Origin: a virus | Virus record (IMG/VR): IMGVR_UViG_3300029286_000042 | Location: 1-59,293 of that record | Direction: 5' to 3' (one strand) | DNA length: 59,293 nt | Shown here: positions 55,487-59,293 of the stretch, in pieces | How the letters are laid out: every line of letters begins with the position of its first letter | Position numbering within the stretch: the stretch's first letter is position 1 | Made by a program: the position numbers and the translations under genes | The notes under the pieces: model-generated | The model's input: only the letters and a program-made list of their open reading frames with translations | The model's database searches: none | What the model was told of the DNA's origin: nothing

Positions 55487-56339
55487 GCTCGTCGACGATC
55501 TGACGAATCACTCCGAACGGGTCAGGAGCCGCCGACGCGAATCCATCCAACGCAAACGGCGCGCACGCTTCCTTCGGCACACTCAACCACGCCGCTGTGA
55601 GTCGCGCGAGAAACTCTGGTGCGAACCCCGGCCGCACGATGACCGCGTTTGTCGGAATCGGGTCCGACTGTAGGGCGACAACGAACTGCCCATCGGCGAT
55701 GTTCCCCGCCGCGAGATTCTTCCCAAGCCGGAAGTCGTTGCAGCACGCGAGATCGACCGTCCCCTGCGCCAGAGCGATGATCGCCGCATCGTGCGATCCC
55801 GCGTAGTAGACCGTGGAGAAGTCCTCATCCTTCAACCCGAGGCGCTGGAGCATCATCCGAGGCACCAAGCCACCCGTCGTCGACGTTGGATCGACATACG
55901 CCAACCGCAGGCCCCTGAGCTGGTCCGCCGTCGCGCTCCCCGACTGAATCCCGAGGTCCGTCCGGGCAAGGATCAGCGCGTAGTCGAAGGGCTGGTGCGT
56001 GTTCGCCTTCACATCCACCACCAAAGCCGAGGCACCGAACAACGCTTCAGCCTGGACCACGTTGAACGCGCCGACGCGCGCAAGGTCTGCGAAGCCGAAC
56101 CTCATCGCCTGAAGTACCGCCGCGTAGTCTGTCGCCACCACGTACTTGACAGGGATGCCGAGCTGGTCACTCACCCACGCAAGGATGGGCCGGAACGCCT
56201 CGACATCATCCGACGCGCTCCCCGACGGCACGTTGACGAAGGTCAGTTCCGATGGATCAGCTTGCTGTCCGCTCGCCACAAAGAGAACCGTCGCCACGAC
56301 CAGCGCGACGACGATGCTGATGCCCGCTACCCGCTTCAT
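55464..56339 (-). CDS. PhnD-like periplasmic phosphonate/phosphite-binding protein
   Basis: Predicted 291 residues. An N-terminal hydrophobic signal (about 5-23) targets it outside the cytoplasm. VKYVVATDYAAVLQAMRFGF, LARVGAFNVVQAEALFG, YVDPTSTTGGLVPRM, VYYAGSHDAAIIALAQGTVD and QSDPIPTNAVIV match PhnD/PtxB-type proteins that bind phosphonate, phosphite or phosphate. Such a subunit is rare in phages and lies between queC and phnE. Confidence 0.85.
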   Translation of the reverse strand: MKRVAGISIVVALVVATVLFVASGQQADPSELTFVNVPSGSASDDVEAFRPILAWVSDQLGIPVKYVVATDYAAVLQAMRFGFADLARVGAFNVVQAEALFGASALVVDVKANTHQPFDYALILARTDLGIQSGSATADQLRGLRLAYVDPTSTTGGLVPRMMLQRLGLKDEDFSTVYYAGSHDAAIIALAQGTVDLACCNDFRLGKNLAAGNIADGQFVVALQSDPIPTNAVIVRPGFAPEFLARLTAAWLSVPKEACAPFALDGFASAAPDPFGVIRQIVDELDYAPDA

Positions 56340-56353
56340 CTCTCCCCCTTCTC

Positions 56354-57010
56354 TCACTCGTACTCTGTCGGGTCTATGACTCCTGCCAACCGGAACGCAG
56401 CACGACGCTCCACGCATGTGCCACAGACGCCGCAGTGCTTCTCCCTCCCATTGTAGCACGACCACGTCAATCCGAACGGCGCACCGACCTCCGCACCCTG
56501 CGCGACGATCTGTGCTTTGGTCATGTAGAGGAACGGCGTGAGGAGCAGGATCGGTTCCCAGTCACAGACTGCGAGCGCCCCAGTCATCGCCAAGACGAAC
56601 GACCCCCGACAGTCAGGGTAGATCGCGTGGTCGCCGGCATGCGCCCCGTACGCCACCGCATTCGCCTGCGAGTTGATCGCGTACGCCGCAGCCGCCGCAA
56701 GCAGCAGCATGTTCCGGTTCGGGACGACCGTGGACTTCATCGAGTCCGCTTCGTAGTGGCCTTCCGGGATCGCCTGGCCGCTCGCCTCGATCAGCGACGA
56801 GCTGTCGAAGATCGAAGAGAGCGCCGACAGGTCGAGCCGCTTCCCTTCCACCCCGAAATGTCGCCACACATCCTCTGCCGCCTGAAGCTCGCGCGCATGG
56901 CGCTGGCCGTAGTCGACGGAGAACGGAAGAACCTCATGGCCTTGTGCCACGAGGCTCGCCAGCAAGACAGTCGAATCTAGCCCGCCGCTGTGAACGACGA
57001 CCACCCGCAT
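56354..57010 (-). CDS. queC: 7-cyano-7-deazaguanine synthase
   Basis: Predicted 218 residues from an ATG; a GTG three codons earlier is alternative. It converts 7-carboxy-7-deazaguanine to preQ0 using ATP and ammonia. SGGLDST is the PP-loop. VPNRNMLLLAAAAAYA and AHAGDHAIYPDCR are family blocks. The zinc site is CYNGREKHCGVCGTC at the C-terminus. It opens the modification operon. Confidence 0.93.
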   Translation of the reverse strand: MRVVVVHSGGLDSTVLLASLVAQGHEVLPFSVDYGQRHARELQAAEDVWRHFGVEGKRLDLSALSSIFDSSSLIEASGQAIPEGHYEADSMKSTVVPNRNMLLLAAAAAYAINSQANAVAYGAHAGDHAIYPDCRGSFVLAMTGALAVCDWEPILLLTPFLYMTKAQIVAQGAEVGAPFGLTWSCYNGREKHCGVCGTCVERRAAFRLAGVIDPTEYE

Positions 57011-57034
57011 GGTCGACACCCCCTTCGCTCCGCT

Positions 57035-57487
57035 CTACCGCAGAATGGTGAAGACGTTCGACGAGAAGGAGAGCTTTCGAGCAACTCCCGGCCCCACCTT
57101 GAACACCAGAAGCCCGTCGTAGCGGTACGAACCGCAAACGAGATCACGCGGCAGGTCGATTGTGATCTCGATCTCACGCTCACCACTTTCGAGGAATACC
57201 GGCTGGCGCCACGTGTGGACTTCCTTCTCCGCCCCATCACGCAGCACAAGGTCGAGGAACATCTCGCCCACGAAGTCCCCGGTACTGTAGCGATCCAGGA
57301 GCAAGACCTGCACCTGCTGTCCCTTCTCCACACACTCCGCGGCGAATCCCTTCACCTCGACAAAGGCCGAGACAGGGACGTACCGATAGTAGACAATCGG
57401 CAAGACGACGCCCAGCAAGAGCGCCACGACGAGTCCACCACCAATCCCGAGGAGCCAGTATCGAATCCGCGTCCTGTCCACCGCCAT
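57035..57487 (-). CDS. Single-pass membrane protein
   Basis: Predicted 150 residues. A hydrophobic segment at about 12-33 follows a short basic start (AVDRTRIRYW). The remaining 115 residues are beta-rich (VFLESGEREIEITIDLP) and probably outside the cytoplasm. No family recognised. Confidence 0.55.
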   Translation of the reverse strand: MAVDRTRIRYWLLGIGGGLVVALLLGVVLPIVYYRYVPVSAFVEVKGFAAECVEKGQQVQVLLLDRYSTGDFVGEMFLDLVLRDGAEKEVHTWRQPVFLESGEREIEITIDLPRDLVCGSYRYDGLLVFKVGPGVARKLSFSSNVFTILR

Positions 57488-57497
57488 AAGCCCCCCC

Positions 57498-57806
57498 TCA
57501 GCCTTCCTTGTCCGTCTTCCGTCTCTTCTGCGTCTTAGCCGCTTGCCTGCGAGAGTAGAGGTCCTCGCCAAAGACCCAGCCGACAACCGTTCCCGCCAAC
57601 CCGTGCAAAGCCAGAGGTACTGTGAAGTCTGCACTCATCAGCGAGCGGATATTGAAGCCGAGCCAAACGATGATGACGATCACCGCCACGCCACGCCTGA
57701 GATACGACATGCGCTCTCTGAAGAACCCAGACAGCAAGAGCCCCACGCCTACACCGGCAGCGAACGCGGCGATTGCCCAGAGAACTGCGCGAGTGATCGG
57801 GATCAT
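57498..57806 (-). CDS. Small multi-span membrane protein
   Basis: Predicted 102 residues. Three hydrophobic segments at about 5-27, 37-52 and 63-80 and a basic tail (RRQAAKTQKRRKTDKEG) give a holin-like or accessory membrane topology. No family recognised. Confidence 0.55.
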   Translation of the reverse strand: MIPITRAVLWAIAAFAAGVGVGLLLSGFFRERMSYLRRGVAVIVIIVWLGFNIRSLMSADFTVPLALHGLAGTVVGWVFGEDLYSRRQAAKTQKRRKTDKEG

Positions 57807-57858
57807 GCAGTGACACCCTCCCGTCGGTTCGGATCATTCCAGTCGATCTCCCTCGTTC

Positions 57859-58251
57859 CTACCGTACCGCAGGAGGTTCACTAGAGGCAAGGGTTTCATG
57901 GTCCCGTTTCTCCATCCCTTCCCCTTCTCCCTCTCCCGCCCCCAGCTGTGCATCATCCGGCCACTCGACAAAGCTCTTGGACGGATCGTCTTCGAGCCTG
58001 ACAGAGATCTTGGCAATGCCTCCCACCGCCCCCGCTCGCGCGCACAGGTCCGCGAACGCCGCCTGGTAGACTGCGTGCGCCTTCTTCGCGGCGAGCGCCG
58101 CCTGATCCACGGCCCGGTGCTCGTCCTCAAGCTGCCGGCGCAGGTGCGCCGCGTGCTCCTCGTGCGCAGCGCGCTCGGCGTTCGCCCGGCTCGTAGCCTC
58201 CCTGAGCGCCAAGAGCTTCCAGTGGTCCGCTTCCGAGATCCCTGCCCGCAT
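57859..58251 (-). CDS. Hypothetical coiled-coil protein
   Basis: Predicted 130 residues. The first 60 residues are helical and alanine/glutamate-rich (EATSRANAERAAHEEHAAHL). The end is acidic and flexible (GAGEGEGEGMEKRD). It lies just downstream of the fibre-like genes and may be a structural or assembly protein. Confidence 0.5.
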   Translation of the reverse strand: MRAGISEADHWKLLALREATSRANAERAAHEEHAAHLRRQLEDEHRAVDQAALAAKKAHAVYQAAFADLCARAGAVGGIAKISVRLEDDPSKSFVEWPDDAQLGAGEGEGEGMEKRDHETLASSEPPAVR

Positions 58252-58263
58252 GGTCCTCCCCCC

Positions 58264-58881
58264 TCAGTACGTGTCGATGTAGAGCAACTTCCGCCCATCG
58301 TCCAGATCGTTCCGCAGCTCCCAGTACCACGAGTAGTAGGTACCGTTCGGCGGTCTGGTGTTCGCCGCCGACGTGTGCGCCGTCTTGCAGCGGTAGAGGC
58401 GCACTAAGGACAGGTCGTCACGGAGCGCCCAGTACGTCGCCCAACTCGCACCAGATGTCGGCCTCGTAGTCGATCCCGATGTGTGGTTCGAGATGCAGCG
58501 GTAGCAGACGTTCGCCGCGCTCCCCACGACCAAGTCGCCAGTGTAGTACGTATTTGCCGTCACCCAGTCAGGCGCCGCCGCGCCGACTACCTTGTTCCCA
58601 ACCGCATACGCCGTAGACACCACCCACTGAGGAGCGTTCGCCGGGTCCCAGTAGAGCGGGATGCGCGTGCCGCCTACCGTCAGGATGCGCTTGTCAACGC
58701 CATTGACGAGCACCCAGATCCAGCGGGAATTGGTACCCGGCGTAGTGAACCCGGTGTAGCCGGTGAACGTGATGTGGTTCGACGACCACTCGTAGAACTG
58801 AATCCCGGCCCCCCGCAAGATGACCGCTCCATCCTCCGCCGTGATCTCGATAGCACCATCCGCGGTCAGAGAGATGCTCAT
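58264..58881 (-). CDS. Tail-associated protein with CBM5/12-like repeats
   Basis: Predicted 205 residues. After a beta-rich start (SISLTADGAIEITAEDGAVI) come WVVSTAYAVGNKV, WVTANTYYTGDLV, CYRCISNHTSGS and RLYRCKTAHTSAANTRP, repeats resembling chitin-binding ChiC domains, where W.....Y..GD.V..... Y.c...H.s is typical. It is probably a receptor-binding or fibre component. ATGA overlap with the truncated fibre gene. Confidence 0.68.
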   Translation of the reverse strand: MSISLTADGAIEITAEDGAVILRGAGIQFYEWSSNHITFTGYTGFTTPGTNSRWIWVLVNGVDKRILTVGGTRIPLYWDPANAPQWVVSTAYAVGNKVVGAAAPDWVTANTYYTGDLVVGSAANVCYRCISNHTSGSTTRPTSGASWATYWALRDDLSLVRLYRCKTAHTSAANTRPPNGTYYSWYWELRNDLDDGRKLLYIDTY

Positions 58882-59293
58882 GTCGTGGTCACCTTGATGT
58901 AGCCCCAGACAGTCGTCGCCGGAGGCGCAGAGGTGTAGACACCCTCCCAAGAAAGCGTCGTACCTCCGAAGTCCATGGTGAGGCGAGTCGTGTAGCTCAG
59001 CGTGATCGTTCCCGCGCCAGCATCAATGTCGACGTCGCCCTCACCAGAGGTGAGGGTTATGCCCCCCCCAGGGCTTCGATCAGTACGCTACCGGCAGCGT
59101 GCAAGTTGACGTGCGAACCAAGCGACTCGCCGCTGTAAAGATCAATCCCCCCTCCCAAGCCGTAGCCATCCAAGATGATGCGCGTCCCGTCATCCGGCTT
59201 CTCGGTGCTCGCGAAGAGCCGGTAGACCCCGATGATGTCGTGGATGTTGACCGTCGTATCGCCCGCCGTGAAGTCCCAGTAGTTATTGAGCGC
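58878..59293 (-). CDS. Tail fibre-like beta-structured protein, cut by edge and frameshifted
   Basis: The visible part in the upstream frame reads NNYWDFTAGDTTVNIHDIIG, then IDLYSGESLGSHVNLHAAGS and IEALGGA before a stop at 59057. The reading must go back one base at the G run (59062-59069, eight bases) to continue ITLTSGEGDVDIDAGAGTIT and end KVTTT at 58878. Repetitive beta-strand composition fits a phage fibre or baseplate spike. The N-terminus is beyond the window. Whether the G-run length is real is unknown. Confidence 0.6.

Noticed and set aside
54698-56339. PhnDE as host contamination from a chimeric assembly
   Set aside because: Strand, overlaps with neighbours on both sides and codon style are continuous with the phage operon. 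It cannot be fully excluded without reads.

Overview
This window looks like part of a tailed double-stranded DNA phage or prophage (or a virus-like metagenomic contig) with high GC content. Every protein gene I can support is on the minus strand, so transcription runs from right to left. Genes are short and tightly packed, and stop and start codons usually overlap (ATGA, GTGA, TGATG). The phage hallmarks are a GpA-type large terminase, a DUF935-type portal, a Mu gpF-type head morphogenesis protein, a DnaB helicase interrupted by an intein, a recombination module, two tRNAs and many small conserved phage genes. The host cannot be fixed from sequence. The tRNA-His with A73 is a weak hint towards Alphaproteobacteria. 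Both edges cut genes, so the genome continues beyond the window.

Layout in the direction of transcription. 59.3-57.0 kb: a truncated tail-fibre-like gene, a CBM-like repeat protein and small membrane proteins. 57.0-46.8 kb: a metabolic operon encoding a complete GTP-to-preQ1 route (folE, queD, queE, queC, queF), a GNAT-fold protein, a DpdA-type DNA transglycosylase and two ParB-like proteins. Inside it sit a PhnD/PhnE pair, a LicC-like nucleotidyltransferase and two GT-B glycosyltransferase-fold proteins. 46.7-40.7 kb: short genes of mostly unknown function driven by four near-identical promoter-leader cassettes, with tRNA-Pro, tRNA-His and a 266-nt stretch that may be a structured RNA. 40.7-36.5 kb: an ArdC-like antirestriction gene, a ribbon-helix-helix protein, a YkgJ-like cysteine-cluster protein and other small genes. 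36.5-27.7 kb: recombination and replication, with a putative annealing protein, Cas4-like nuclease, SbcC-like ATPase, winged-helix proteins, helicase loader and DnaB with intein. 27.7-13.4 kb: accessory genes, zinc-ribbon proteins, a DUF5131 protein, an MmcB-like nuclease, a holin-like protein and several membrane proteins. 13.2-7.2 kb: packaging and head genes. 7.2-0 kb: two methyltransferases, a RusA-like resolvase, unknowns and a truncated UDP-GlcNAc 2-epimerase gene.

The most striking feature is the 46.8-57.0 kb operon. FolE, QueD, QueE and QueC should make preQ0, QueF should reduce it to preQ1, and the DpdA homologue, probably helped by the ParB-like proteins, should place the base in phage DNA. 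A GNAT-fold gene is wedged between queF and dpdA with 2-nt and overlapping junctions, and preQ1 carries a primary amine, so acylation of the base is a natural hypothesis for a new hypermodification. Why phosphonate-type transporter subunits and a CDP-alcohol-like cassette lie inside the same operon is unexplained.

Four genes (37.8, 39.9, 47.5 and 58.9 kb) need a -1 frame change exactly at a G-run. This may be homopolymer sequence error, slippage-based variation or programmed frameshifting, and affects how those genes should be read.
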